The translations under genes were made by a program, and so were the position numbers. The notes beneath the pieces are model-generated. The model saw only the letters and a program-made list of their open reading frames with translations, was not told the origin of the DNA and made no database searches. Shown here one piece after another: positions 1 to 11,800 of a stretch of DNA of 64,000 bases; the stretch's first letter is position 1, and each line of letters opens with the position of its first letter. Origin of the DNA: Pomacea canaliculata (Eukaryota; Mollusca; Gastropoda; Architaenioglossa; Ampullariidae); contig NC_037598.1 in NCBI RefSeq assembly GCF_003073045.1, forward strand, positions 8,339,842 to 8,403,841, given 5' to 3'.

Positions 1-34
1 GAACTGCGCTCATTTCCAGGTCCCCCCCTCCCAC

Positions 35-66
35 ACCACCACCACCACCACCACCATCACCTACAC
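35..66. repeat. (CCA)n microsatellite
   Basis: Nine or so CCA/CAC units lie in an ERC intron. Confidence 0.8.
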
Positions 67-460
67 CATCACAAAAAGTCTCAGAACAGACTGAGATTCT
101 TTTCTTATTTAATCTTGCCTTTTTTTTCAGAATGTGTATTCTAGCATTCACAATATCCTACTCATATGTTATAAGTCGGTTGACACTGGGAGTGCATCAC
201 ACAAGACTGGTTCACTCATATCAATACTGGAACTATGTTTAAAAAAGGGAGTAATCACCATCAGTATTAGGTTCAAGCTGCCATACATATGTAATTGCAA
301 GTACAAGTACACTTTTAGACATCTATGTATATATGCTTCCAACTCCTAACTGGCAGACGAATATCGGTCCCTGTATTATCACTAATGATAACCTCTACAA
401 TATCATGATTACCACAGACAATCTTGATTACAATCAACAATAACACAGAACCCTTTTGAC

Positions 461-3400
461 CTTAGCAAGCTTGAGGATCTCAGCTTCCTTGAGGTCAACA
501 GCAGCCTCCAGCTGTCGGATCTTGGATCCATCTATGATGGTCTGAGCACGGAGGGACTCCAACTCTTGTCTTTCAACATCCAGCTGCCCAACAGCCATGC
601 CTTTACCCTGAGAAGCACACAAAAGCAAGGTATTAAGAACATCATTGTTTACAGTTTTACTAGACATAATCTAAAAGATATCCTCTTGTATCTGACTTTT
701 ACTTTCTTTACAGTCGGCTATAAATTACTTCATACAGAGTAATTCATTAATAATTAATTAAATATAAGCATACCTATGTTGAACCAGCCCACCTATTTGT
801 TTATCAGAAAATAGAAAAAGCATCATAAATATGTAACAACAAAGACCAACTAAAGATAAAAAAATGACCCAATTTTCATTGTAAATAAAACTTATTTATC
901 AGCAGGAATAACAATGCATTTTCCTACCTGCAACATATCTAACAGCGTCTTAATGCTTGCATCACGAGCAGCAAGCGTCTGCTTTTGTGTCTCTATACGA
1001 ATTTCCAGTTCATCAACAGTACGGCGCAGAATGTGAAGCTCCTTGCATTGGCTGTCTTTCTCTCGTTTTACAGTTTCCAGTTCCGCAACAGTTGCTGCAG
1101 CAATTATCTCCACTCCTTCACCTGTTCCCATCTTGGACTGCAGCTCATGGATCAATTCACGGTGTCTCTGTTAAAATAAAAAATAAAAAAATGAAGGCAG
1201 GGAAAAATTCGCCCCACATGACATTTAACTTAATATCTCACTCCAAAAAAGATGAATGTAATAGCTAGGGCATGTGTGGAGAATGAAACCAGAGGCACAA
1301 CCCAAAATGATCCTTCCCTGGATAGCTGATGGCAATGAGAAAATCTTGAAAACTGTATGAAGGAACTGCGAGACTGCACCTTGATTAAGGGTCAAGTAAT
1401 TACAAGTGCCTGCAGAAGTAGAGAACCAGGTCCCCTCTGCTTATCATTAGAAAAGTACTCCCAAGAAGATTGAATACAAGCTTACAAAGATCAGTCAGCA
1501 ATGGACGACATCTGAAATGGAAGAGCTGGGGTATAAATCCAGTACCCTGATGGACACAGGCAGATAATAGCCATTCCAACAGGCTTTCAATGCACAGACT
1601 ACAAAGTCAATTGAAGCCCTGATCTGTGCAGTGGCCAGTGTCAACAGCTAAGCAAGCATAGATTTACAAGTGGTGTCCCTAACAGATGCCCTGTCTGTCC
1701 TAAAAGATCCTCAAAATAATCAACTACCTAAGCTGACAACAGCACTGATAAATACCAATTACCTAAACACAGTACTGCAGGGGATACCCTCACACTGTGG
1801 TGTTGAAAGCAACGAGCAAGCTGACAGAACCGCAAAATTAGGAGCCGAAGCCAGGTAGGATGAAACTGAAAACAAAGACTAGCAGAGATGAAGACCATCA
1901 TCAAGGCTTTGTATAGATCACCAAGATACCAGACAGCTACCATTACCTGTCGAGATTAGACAAGGTGATAATTTTCCACCCCAGGAAAGAGCACAAAAGA
2001 ATGAAGCATCACAGGAACTGAGGTTGAGGCCACTACTCCTCTACACCAAGTTTTACAATGTGATTGGACCTGTTGATCCTTTTTATCTCAAAAGCTTGCC
2101 TCTGAGTGTGACCAAAAATAAGCAAATGAGAATAAATCAGCAGTCTTTTAGTGTGTAAGAGAAAAAGACAACAATTAGACAAAACAGAAAGAGAAAGAAA
2201 AAAAAAAGAAAAAGAAAGAAGCAGAAAAAGAAAGGAGCTCATGATCTGGAAAATATATAAATAGATTATCATAGCCAACAGATCTAATACAAATGACATG
2301 TCCACTGAAAATAGGTTGCTGTCTTTTTATGCTCCATTAAAAAGTGATGGCCCGAAATTGGGAAAGCAATGGTGCTTAGGGGCAGGCAGAAGAGGTACCT
2401 GGCTAAGGCCCTACACTTTTGATTAATATGGTAACTAGGCTCCAAATTAATGATGTATTGCATGCTTTATCTTTTAAGCATAAAGAGAGTCATATCTCCC
2501 ATTAATCCTTTCCCTGTAACTTTTGAGGAAGACAGTGGTGTCATTGGGCCCATGTGGGCTAAGAACGGGCTTGGTGTTCAGTAAGGGCAGAATGATGAAT
2601 GTTTGTTTCAGGTTTTCTTCTCTTCCGTAAATTTTTTAAAAACAAATATCAGCAATCTGACTGGGCATCTGAATAACTAGAAAGCAAACTCCAGTTTTAT
2701 TTGCCAGACTACCATAAATTCACACTGAGATTTAAGATAGTAAGAAAATATGTTCATGCATGCCAGCTCTTCCTTTCTCATACAGCAAGCACTGTGGTCA
2801 TTAATGGGTCATTAAAGATCCTTCTGCATCTTAATTAGCATCCTGTTTGATAAACTTTGTATACCAGAAAGCTGTTCATGCTTCAGATGCACTTGAAGGA
2901 GAGGTTAGTTTCCAGCTCTTAGCTGAACTTTTATAACAACAGCCATGTACTAATCTCAGTTCAGCATCGAGTTACACCTGATGTCTATCATTTGTATGTA
3001 TAATAATAAATAGCACATTTGTATAGTGTCTTTCTCCAGCATCAGTCAGACTCAAGGCGAATACAATATAAACACACAGACATAAGAATAATAATAGTAG
3101 CAAAACAATGAGTTCATAATGTTTTCTAGGTGAATGCCTTCAACATAGATGGTCACTACAGCTTAGTTATACATGTACTACCAATTGCAGCTGTTATTTG
3201 TCACTGTAGTATGTGGAATAGTAGTGGTGGAGGTGGTGGCACCAATAAACTAAATTATAAACATGACAAAGTTATTGTATTATATATGCTGTATAATGGT
3301 AAAGATCCCACTATCACGTGGGCTAACAGGCAGTGAACTGTAAGTGGTTCACCAGTCTAGGACATGGTATGTGGAAGGCAGAACCCAATCACTCTTTTCC

Positions 3401-6400
3401 TTTTACTCTTCCTGATAAAGCAGGTTTTCATTCCTTCTGGGTGATAAGGAGAGTTTTTCTGTCACAGCCCTTTAATCCAGAAATCTTCTGCTCTGAATCT
3501 GACTGCAATGTAACTGCATACCATGCTACAGCAACTCTACTAATAATAAAGTTTTACATGCAAAATGAACTACAGAATATTAGGGAACATAGAGTTGAAG
3601 GATTGAGGATACGATCGGAAGCAAAATGGATTTTCGAAGGAGAAAAAAATTCTAAATACTTTTGTAATTTAGAGAAAAGACATTTTGTAAGTAAATTAAT
3701 GAAGACAATAGAGAAAGAAAATGGGGAAATCCTATAGCCTCAGTTGCTGACACGGCGTAAAACACCAATTCCCCCCCCACCCCCTCTACATGAAAGCTTG
3801 GCACAGATCCACCTAAAGTGGTGAATGCAGCTATACTTCTGAAACAAATATAAGCCTACAACTTTTTTGTCATGACAGTTCCTCTCTCACCTCCCAACAA
3901 ATCCCCATTTTTGAAAGTGATGCTAGTGACAATTTCCACAAGCAAGCAAGTGTAAAATTTAATCTTGTTTCAGGTTTTCCAATTCAGTAGTTTTTGCTCG
4001 AAAGCCTGTAGATGTATAGGGGGCCGGTATCAGCCATTAGAGTCAAACATCTGACTGACTTGAAAAAGAAACTGAAGTTTTAGACATAAATCTAACAAAG
4101 TCTTTGTTTGTAAAACTACAAACAGGTTTCACTTTGTATACTTAATCTTGCTATTACACCTGAGATGGTAACGAAACATGACACCCACATGACAAGCAAG
4201 TGGGAGGGAAGAGAAAAATTTTGTTAAACGAGGAAATAACACTACTGTTGAATATCACCACCAAAGGTAATCTGAAAGCTTCAAATATAGAAAAAAAAAT
4301 TCTTTTCCTTTTTTCTGAAGACTGATTTACATGCATGCATGTTGATGCATACATGCTCTTGCATACAAAAACATCTCTTTTTAAATTCACCTTACGAGGG
4401 CACAAAGGTGTCACTTTATACATGTAATATAACAAGTCACAAAAATTAATCAAATTTATTTTGTGTACGCTGAGCATGCTAGTTGCACTCTGCTTGTTGG
4501 CCTTTTCCTCATTTTGGGAGTTGAAGTTTGGGTTAAATCAATACCTGGAACTGTCAAGGTCAGGACTCTGTCCCACTGAAACTAGAATCTTCTATCTGAG
4601 CGAAAATGCATAGAAGATATGCTGGCGACATCATTTTACTGCAAATTCTTCACCAGTATCTACCTCCCTTTTCTATGCATACAGGCCTGACGAGAGGGGG
4701 GGACAGGGGGGTGTGGTGTACCCGGGCCCGTGGCTGTCAAGGGGGCCCGGCCTTGGTCAGTGGATTTTTTTTCTTCTTCTCCTTTTCTTTTTCTTTTAAA
4801 GAAAGGTCTAAGGACAGAACACCCAAGCATTACACATGCAGAAGTTGAGTTTGAGTGTAGATATTGAGATTCGAATTGTAAACAAACATTATATACTGGG
4901 AAAATAATTTACGATTACAAGTACAAGGGGCCCGGAGAGGTCGTCTGTCCCGGGGCCCGGGCTGGCTCTCGGCGGCCCTGTATGCATACACACAGCATAG
5001 TGCAACACCGAGTTTCACAGCCTAGTGGCCACAGGGGCAGTGAAAAATGATTCACACCTTGGGCACAGCCTATGAAAGTTAAGGACCAATCTCTTCTTCT
5101 AGCTTTACCTTCTGATGATAAATCTAGTACCAAAACACACATTAGCACCACTACCTGCCCTGTACAAGCTGGCTGCAACATTAGTAATTAGGACATGGAG
5201 CTGTGGATGACTACAGACATGAAAATAAAATACTTGATGAGTCTTAAGAAAATTGATATATATATAGAGGAATTGCCAAATAATTATATTTTGATGTGAT
5301 AATTATTTGGTGCATGAAGGCACTAATTTTTAATTATTTCTAGATAAACAAGAAATACAATGGTCACGATTATGGTGATTTGGAAATTGTCAGTCTGAAA
5401 TGCCCTCCTGGAAGTTTTGTCCCCAGGCAAGACCAGAAATAGTTATCTTTTTTCCAAGTATATGGTATTTGAATTAGCACTTTATAGAGACAAACGTTTT
5501 GGGCCACAACATGTAAGAGCTTGCAGTTGTGGTTTATGGTGTCTCCCCTCATCATGTTGTAACTTCCTGTGAATGCTTGGCAATTTGAATAACCAATGCA
5601 AATGTTCGTCTGGCAGACTACAGGAGCCAGCTAATAGATCTCCTTATTTTCCCACCATTTTTTCACACCACTATCCATATATCCAGACCAAGAATTCTGC
5701 AGGACTAGAAAAATTCAAGACCCAGGACTGAATAGGATCAATAAGGTTATTGGCTGTCCTAAGGCTGACATGTGGTGGGTGATTCACTCTGCACTTCAAA
5801 GCTCCACATCACAATCCACAATTCAGTCCAATCTGGCAGCCAGTGTTTGTTCTGTTGATTATTATTAACATTAATTTCCTGCACACTCAGTCTCATGCAA
5901 GAAATACAGTACCATGGCAAAATACACTAATGCCTGTGCTTAATTTCACAGTCAATGTTTGTATTGCAAAGCCTTCTTTTTTTTACATAACTATTTGGAA
6001 TTTATACTTATCTTTACATTTTGCATACAAAGGGAGTGATTATAGAACAAAAAAGAGTAGGAAGTAAAGCCAACAAACACTAAACAGATTACCAAAGAGT
6101 ATTTCCTTATTCCCAAGCTGTGTGAAGAAATGATGGCTGGTGCACAAATAATAAGAACTGGGAATATGCTGACATCACAATGGTCATTGACTACACATAC
6201 AGGCATCTATAAACTCAGAAAATGCAAATAAGTGATTGATTGTATATAGTGGGGATGTATTATTCAGCTCCATCAATGTGCTTAAATGATCACTGTTCCA
6301 GTCTAAAACTAAGGTTAGCAAGATTTTACAGGCGTTGCATGCACACATAAACTGCAAGAATACACTCTTCACCTAAATGATGCATAAGGCTAGAAAGATC

Positions 6401-8148
6401 ACATTTTCCTTCATGTTCTCTAATAAAGAACACAAATGAGAAATTAAAAGGTTTGACAATGTATGCATGCCACTGTATAAGCTGGCCAAGTTGGACATGG
6501 CTTCTTTTTTTTTTTTACTTAACTCTCTGAGCACAATGTAAAAGCATAAGTATTACAAAGACTGGCTAATAACCAACAAAACCCATGTTTAGCCACCAGT
6601 AAATGATTTGGGATAAGAAACAGAATAGAACGATAGGTTGCAATGAGAAACAGAACAGAAAGTATACTTCTTGTTTATACATATGCTTGATATTACCCAG
6701 TCTAGTTAATTTGGTCAATTAAATTAAAGTATTGGTAATTTTATGTGACCTCTATGTTTTCAGTTAAAATTTTGCTAGAAGCATATGTGCTCAGTACTTC
6801 ATAGTTTTATCAAAAAGTCTTGTGTCTTATTATTTATTGTCTCCTTCCCCTCCACCACACCAATCTCTCCCTCATACATCAGTGCTCACTGGCTCCCTTA
6901 ACACCTTAGTTTAACAATATTTTTCAGTGTAATGGTAAATGTTGATATTTTAAGGCTTGATTTGCATAACTGCATTATTTGGAATTTCTTTCTATAATAG
7001 CTCAGTCATATGGGGGAGGTGCACTTAGGTAGGCCTTTAACTTCTAGCAGCATAAGGATGCACTGAAAAGTAAAAGCTAAAAGGTTATATTAAATGTAAC
7101 AGTGACTTACCTTCAACTCTGCTTGAGTTACTTTCAGCTGCTCATTAAACATATTACACTTTGCAGTCTCCTCTTTCCTCATTGATCGCTCTTTTTTAAG
7201 TTCTGGACTCCAGAATGTTTTAATACTGTTCATGCTTGAACTCAGTTTGTCTCGTGTAATCTCTACCTCCTTCTGTAGTTTAGCACATTCTTGATGCAGC
7301 TCTGTCACTTGCACTTGAAGCTCGAAAATGAAATTATTTCTGTAATCTTGAGGTGATGGACTTGATGTGAGGTATGATGAAACAGGATAGTCGCCACCAC
7401 GGTCAGAGGATCGTGATCGTGCAACTGAACTGTGATCTCGCTCAAGTGACCTTGCCCCCATATGTGGATACTCACGATCTAGGGAACGGTCACGGCTGTA
7501 TGTTTTTGCACTTCTATCCCTTTGGCTATCCATGGCAATGGACAGCTGCATGCGATCTAAATGTCGATCTAAGGATCTGTCACCTGAATAAATATGGTCA
7601 CGTTCCAAACGATCAAGTGATCGGTCACGCAAGGCAGTGGTAGATAAACTGCTGGCACTACTTGCACGTCCATGATGTCCATGTCCTATGTGACTTCTGG
7701 CATGGTGAGTGGGACTAATGACTGGGTTTTTGGATGATATCTGGCTAGTCAGCTGGCGAGGAATAGATAGACTTTCCAAGTAAGTGCGCTGTCCACCACC
7801 ATATGTAGCATTAAATGACTGAAGATGCTCCATGGGAAGGTTAAGAGGGCTTGTCATACTTGACCGACCACTGTCTTCTAAACCACTGACAGCACCATCA
7901 GATGCTATGCGACCTCTCCGCTCCAGAGAACTGGACTTGCTGCCATTACCACTGCCACCAGAGAGCGAAGATCGGGAGCCATGACGCGAGAATGATCCGC
8001 TCTGGCTATGGTGTTCTGGGCTGGTTCCTGGAATGGGTCCTCCTCCATTCAACTTGCTGATCCCAGACTCCCCAGTGTCCGTCTCCATTTTGTGCCGGCT
8101 CGACGACCGACTTTTGCTAAACATTTTTTTCAGTTTGAATTCAGGCAT
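461..8148 (-). CDS. ERC: ELKS/CAST (ERC, Bruchpilot-related) active-zone scaffold, 5' coding exons; continues past left edge
   Basis: Three coding exons are read on the minus strand: 7111-8148 (346 codons from the ATG), 928-1167 (80 codons) and 461-607 (49 codons). All are phase 0, with GT donors at each left edge and AG acceptors before the second and third. The remainder lies beyond position 1. Residues 1 to about 270 are Ser/Arg/Gly-rich and low-complexity. From about residue 271 the protein is a long heptad coiled coil holding the ELKS hallmark NSIKTFWSPELKKER. Exon 2 has RIETQKQTLAARD and a following MLQ, also diagnostic. ELKS proteins organise the presynaptic cytomatrix, binding RIM, liprin-alpha, Rab6 and calcium channels. 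A short exon between 7111 and 1167 (the human protein has extra coiled coil there) may exist, but I could not find it. Family assignment is firm; completeness is not. Confidence 0.93.
1280..2040 (+). mobile_element. Decayed non-LTR retrotransposon with RNase H domain
   Basis: Plus-strand translation (1600-1858) gives SIEALICAVASV, a stop, VVSLTDALSVLKDPQNNQLP, LQGIPSHCGVESNEQAD and RTAKLGAEA. This is the RNase H module of I/Jockey-superclade LINEs (catalytic D in LTDALS, H in PSHCG, and E/D in NEQAD). Downstream, broken frames match the usual sequence after that domain. Stops and frame breaks show that it is dead. It lies antisense inside an ERC intron. Confidence 0.75.
2999..3070 (-). mobile_element. 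LINE/SINE 3' tail, copy A
   Basis: On the minus strand this reads CTTGAGTC, GACTGATGCTGG, AAAG-CACTATACAAATGTGCT, then an ATT-rich microsatellite. It is the same tail as at 50,250-50,310 on the plus strand. Such tails prime reverse transcription and are shared between a LINE and its SINE partner. Confidence 0.6.
3555..3737 (+). mobile_element. Decayed LINE reverse-transcriptase upstream fragment (L1/Tx1-like)
   Basis: The frame reads GLRIRSEAKWIFEGEKNSKY, FCNLEKRHFVSKLM, ENGEIL. The pattern R-x-AKW--EGEK-(S/T)KYF-NLEKR-----I--ENG-I is the conserved stretch between endonuclease and reverse transcriptase in L1-like LINEs. Only about 60 codons remain. Confidence 0.7.
4674..4988. mobile_element. 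hAT-type non-autonomous element with perfect 8-bp target duplication
   Basis: The element spans 4682-4980 (299 bp). Flanks are TATGCATA at 4674-4681 and TATGCATA at 4981-4988. Ends are CAGGCCTGACGAGAG and, inverted, CAGGGCCGCCGAGAG. The ends are GC-rich and the interior contains a T-rich stretch. Eight-base duplications and CAGG-type ends are typical of the hAT superfamily. There is no transposase ORF, so it moved with borrowed transposase. Confidence 0.85.
7111..8148 (-). CDS. ERC: ERC first coding exon with Arg-Asp-Arg-Ser-Leu-Asp-Arg repeats
   Basis: This is the largest coding exon of the gene. Translation starts at 8148-8146 (MPEFKLKKMFSKSRSS). An AG acceptor just upstream (near 8157) indicates at least one non-coding 5' exon. 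About residues 170-250 hold repeated RDRSLDR, DRSLDR, RSLERD and RSRSSDR units, which are RS-like and plausible targets of SR-protein kinases. The exon ends in ...VTQAELK, followed by a GTAAGT donor. The start choice is supported by initiation near the family's usual short basic/Ser-rich N-terminus. Confidence 0.9.
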
Positions 8149-8814
8149 AAGACCTACTAATAAACAAGAAACATACCTAAGAAATCTTTACATTCGAATA
8201 ATTATCTTACTGTCACAAAGATGTCATCCTAAAAAAAAATGGGGGTCTCCTTGGCAAATGTCAATCGTCCATTCTTAGCACTAGCAGACACACTTCCAGC
8301 ATGCGCAGCACCATCTTTGGTGTAGTCTACACTGATCACTTCACCATTTTCCTTCATTATAAATTCTTCGTCATTTTGTACTCACGAAACAAACACTGAG
8401 GTCAATTCTCTCAATGCCGAAAACTTCCCACTCTTAAAGTCTTGCTGCTAGCATTTTAGTAATCCACTGCCACCGACTACAGCCGCCCTCCCTTCAAGCA
8501 GACATTAGCATCCTCGCTGCGACATCTATTTCCGGTTTGTCCCCGAGTTCTTCCGGCAGCCATAGACTAGTGACGCCATTCATAACTGCGACAATAATGT
8601 GCTCAAGACAGAAAAGGAAAAAACGAAGCTAAGTCTTCTAGGTGAACATCTAGTCTGCTCATTGAACAACAGATTGTTTATTTTATCTCTGCGCTACAGA
8701 CCTGCTGAACGGATCGGTTTCACTGTAGATGTGCCGCTTAACTCTTTTGCCGAATGACCTGCATTCGCGCGAGTTTTGAAAACTTTCATTAAAGGTGACC
8801 GAGATACAGTTAAA
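8149..8814. promoter_or_regulatory. Divergent ERC / RAD52 promoter region
   Basis: This is the only DNA between the divergent ERC and RAD52 start codons (666 bases). The part from about 8400 to 8800 is less AT-rich than the flanks and contains several CpGs. No TATA box stands out, so a dispersed bidirectional promoter is inferred. Transcription start sites cannot be read from sequence. Confidence 0.55.
8229..8357 (-). other. Short upstream ORF (42 aa) in the ERC 5' region
   Basis: A minus-strand ORF begins MKENGEVISVDYTKDG and stops in a run of nine T. It lies upstream of the ERC start, between the ERC and RAD52 ATGs. A possible donor (GTAAGA) follows at about 8214. It is probably part of the ERC 5' untranslated exon and could act as a uORF. 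I do not recognise the peptide and cannot show that it is translated. Confidence 0.25.
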
Positions 8815-11800
8815 ATGACAGAAAAGTGTGTTACAGTTTTTGGCCAGGTATGCCATAACTCATTCTGGTACAAGTTTACTTTAGGATAGTCCATGATGCC
8901 TGCGACATTTGTTACAAACTGGGAAGAGGAGCTAGAATTAGGATTGGGTTCGGGTTAAGGCTATAGGGTTGTTTTTATTCCCGATTACCTATGGTATATT
9001 TTGTGGCGTCCGTAACAACATGCATCATTACCTACAGTTCCTCCAAACATTTTGTTAGTTCCAGTAGTATTATAAGTGCTGAACCCTAAAGTCGTAAAAA
9101 GAGAACATCTAGCCTTAGTTGCTAGTACCGTGAAAAACACTAACAGACAATAATTATTCATTTCTTCTACCCGCTCTTTTAAGATCCTACCAAAAATATT
9201 GGTCACAAAAACTAGTTAGGCTTTTATTGTGAGATGGGTTGATGTTTTCAGTGCACTAATTACCTCTGTTTTGTCAGTTTAATAACTTCAACTTTTTACT
9301 ATAAGCCACGCTTTTTCCCCCAGCTTGTGGCTTAATTGTTTGCGGATTTTTCAGATTTCAGTTAATTTTTCAATGGGTGGAAATGTCAAAGTGTTAAATG
9401 TTCACATTTTCAACTAAAGACACATGCAATTGAAGCATTCAGATCAGCTGCCAAAACAAGATGAAATTATTATGATGCAGCTTTCAAGTTCTATATAATT
9501 ATTTGTGGCTTATAAACCAGTGGAGTTTAATGAAAAAAAAAGTAGAGATTTGAAAAAATATTTAGTGTGTGCAGCTTATATACAGGTACATTAAATAAAC
9601 TGAAATTTATGGTAATTCATGTTAAATATAAGGATGAGATTGCAGACAGTAGTACAATTCTTTGAGAAGAAGTCAAAAAAACAAAATTATGAAGACCGGC
9701 ATTAACAAATGTTACAAATATCAGCATAAAATCTCTTAACATCCATTTCAAATGTCTGCTGATATCCAGCACATCCTGACCCAGACTACACTTAAAAAAG
9801 TCATTTCAGTTTTTTTCCTGGTTATATTAATGCATGGATAGATGCTTTTCCAAAAACCGTATTTCAGAATGAACAAGTGAAAGCATTTTCGATGCAAGGA
9901 TTCCTGAAAGGGTTTCAAAGTTTTTTAGTTCAGTAATTTTTTAACATCTTTGTGATGGCAATATGGGGTTTGCATAATCTGCTTTTCCATGTGACAGTCA
10001 TCCTTTATGCTACCTTTTATCAACTGGATCAGTATAATCTTTAATAGTATAATTGGATGTTTTTAACGTTTAACACAATTTGTTTTGAACTAGGTGGAAA
10101 ACATTGTTAAGATTGCTTAACTTTGCCAGCTTTGTCTAGTTCAAAATTACCTTTGTAGGATCAATATAGAGCAGAATTCCTCTGTTTAGACTGTTTGTAG
10201 ATTATTAGGATGTTAGAAATGTACATTTTTTTTCAAAAGCTGTATAATAAAGAACACCTTGAACAAACTTTGAGCATTATATTCACAGGAAGGGTTCAGC
10301 ATTGAAGAGCATGAAGCCGTGCAGCAAGTGTTGCGTCAACGGCTGGGCCCAGAATTTATCAGTCAACGAACTGGTGCTGCTGGAGTGAAGGTATATTTAT
10401 CAGTCTTCTAATGCATGACGTTTGCACAACGGCTTCAGTGCAAAAACTGGCTTTCATTATGATTTTGCCACTTTTTCTTTGCTTGGTTTTGTTTGGTTGT
10501 TCTTTTTTGTTCTTGCTGTTTCCACTCTAACCTAAATCATAATGATTTATCTATGATTACAACATCAAAAGCGACTTTGTGTCACATGAATGTAAGATTG
10601 AAGGCTCAGATCTTCAGCTGAGAAGATTAAGAAGAGGAATGTGGGACAGACTTGCCCCCCCCCCCTTTTTTTCAGTTGTTTACCTATTTTTAGTGTCATT
10701 TAGCAAGTTGTCTGATGCTGGCCATAAGACATATGATTCCACCCTGAAAGATAACAGCAGATGTTGGCATGGAAATTGATAGGGGCTTCGGTGTAGCCTC
10801 TCAAGTTCTGTCATACATTTTTTTTTTCTGTTATCTTTTATGTGGAATTTTGGCCTTTAGCTGTACATAAATACATTTTCCTTGTTTAAAAATAAATTTA
10901 TGATGTTAAAAAGTGTATATTTGACTGAAAATTGAATGTTTGTTAGCCACATTTACTGTTGCACATGTATATAGCAGAAATGAATGTCAGTGACCTTGCA
11001 CTAAGCACTTTACCTCCTAGAGATTTTTGAATAGAAATTCAGGGAAGGTGATAGGGTAGACAACTATCCACCCATAAACGTCTGAGACCAAATCAACTTG
11101 TGCAAGGTTACATTTGTTAAGGGCTGTTAACAGACACCAGTTAAGTGCATTATGAAGCAGTTTTGAATAGATTGACAACTGAAGAATAAGTTATATGAGA
11201 CACAACATTGATGCTTGATCAAGTGATTTGCTGACTCTGCAACACTATGGGTTTGTTGGGTTTTTTTTGTGTTATTACCATTTATATAATTTTTCAGAAT
11301 GTATTTAAAACAAAACAAAACCTTATGTTCATTTTACATAGTTTTATCTTTTTGTCTATTGCATTTCTTTAAAGAAATTCCTTAGTTTTCCCCAGTTTTA
11401 TGTTTGATTGCTGTTTCAGCTAGCATATATTGAGGGCTGGCGTCTCATCAGTTTGGCCAATGAAACATTTGGTTTCAATGGATGGTCACACTCAGTGACA
11501 CAGCAAACAGTTGGTGAGCAGTATTGGTAACATATAGCATCTGCTTACAAGACAAATAAATCCAAACTGTTTGTTGTTTCCTTAGATGCCAGAGATGGAT
11601 AGCAAATGCAACTTATTTGAAGGTTATCCTATTATTCTAAACCCTGTGCAGGCATGCATTGCCATAAATTGTGACTGATGGAGAACACATCATACAGCAT
11701 ACTTGAAGTATCAAAATTGAACAACCCATTAGAGGTAAAGCCAAACCTACTTTAATTGAAGATCTGGTAAATTTAGTCAGGGTACCACCAATATGGTTTA

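Larger units (their letters stand above)
1168..7110 (-). other. ERC: Large ERC intron
   Basis: This 5.9-kb intron (minus strand) holds two LINE remnants, one retroposon tail and a hAT-type element, all listed separately. No further ERC exon was recognised, though one short coiled-coil exon could have been missed. Confidence 0.6.

Noticed and set aside
8229..8357. Idea that the 42-aa ORF is the true N-terminus of ERC
   Set aside because: No frame continues from it into the ERC exon, and the exon has its own well-placed ATG.
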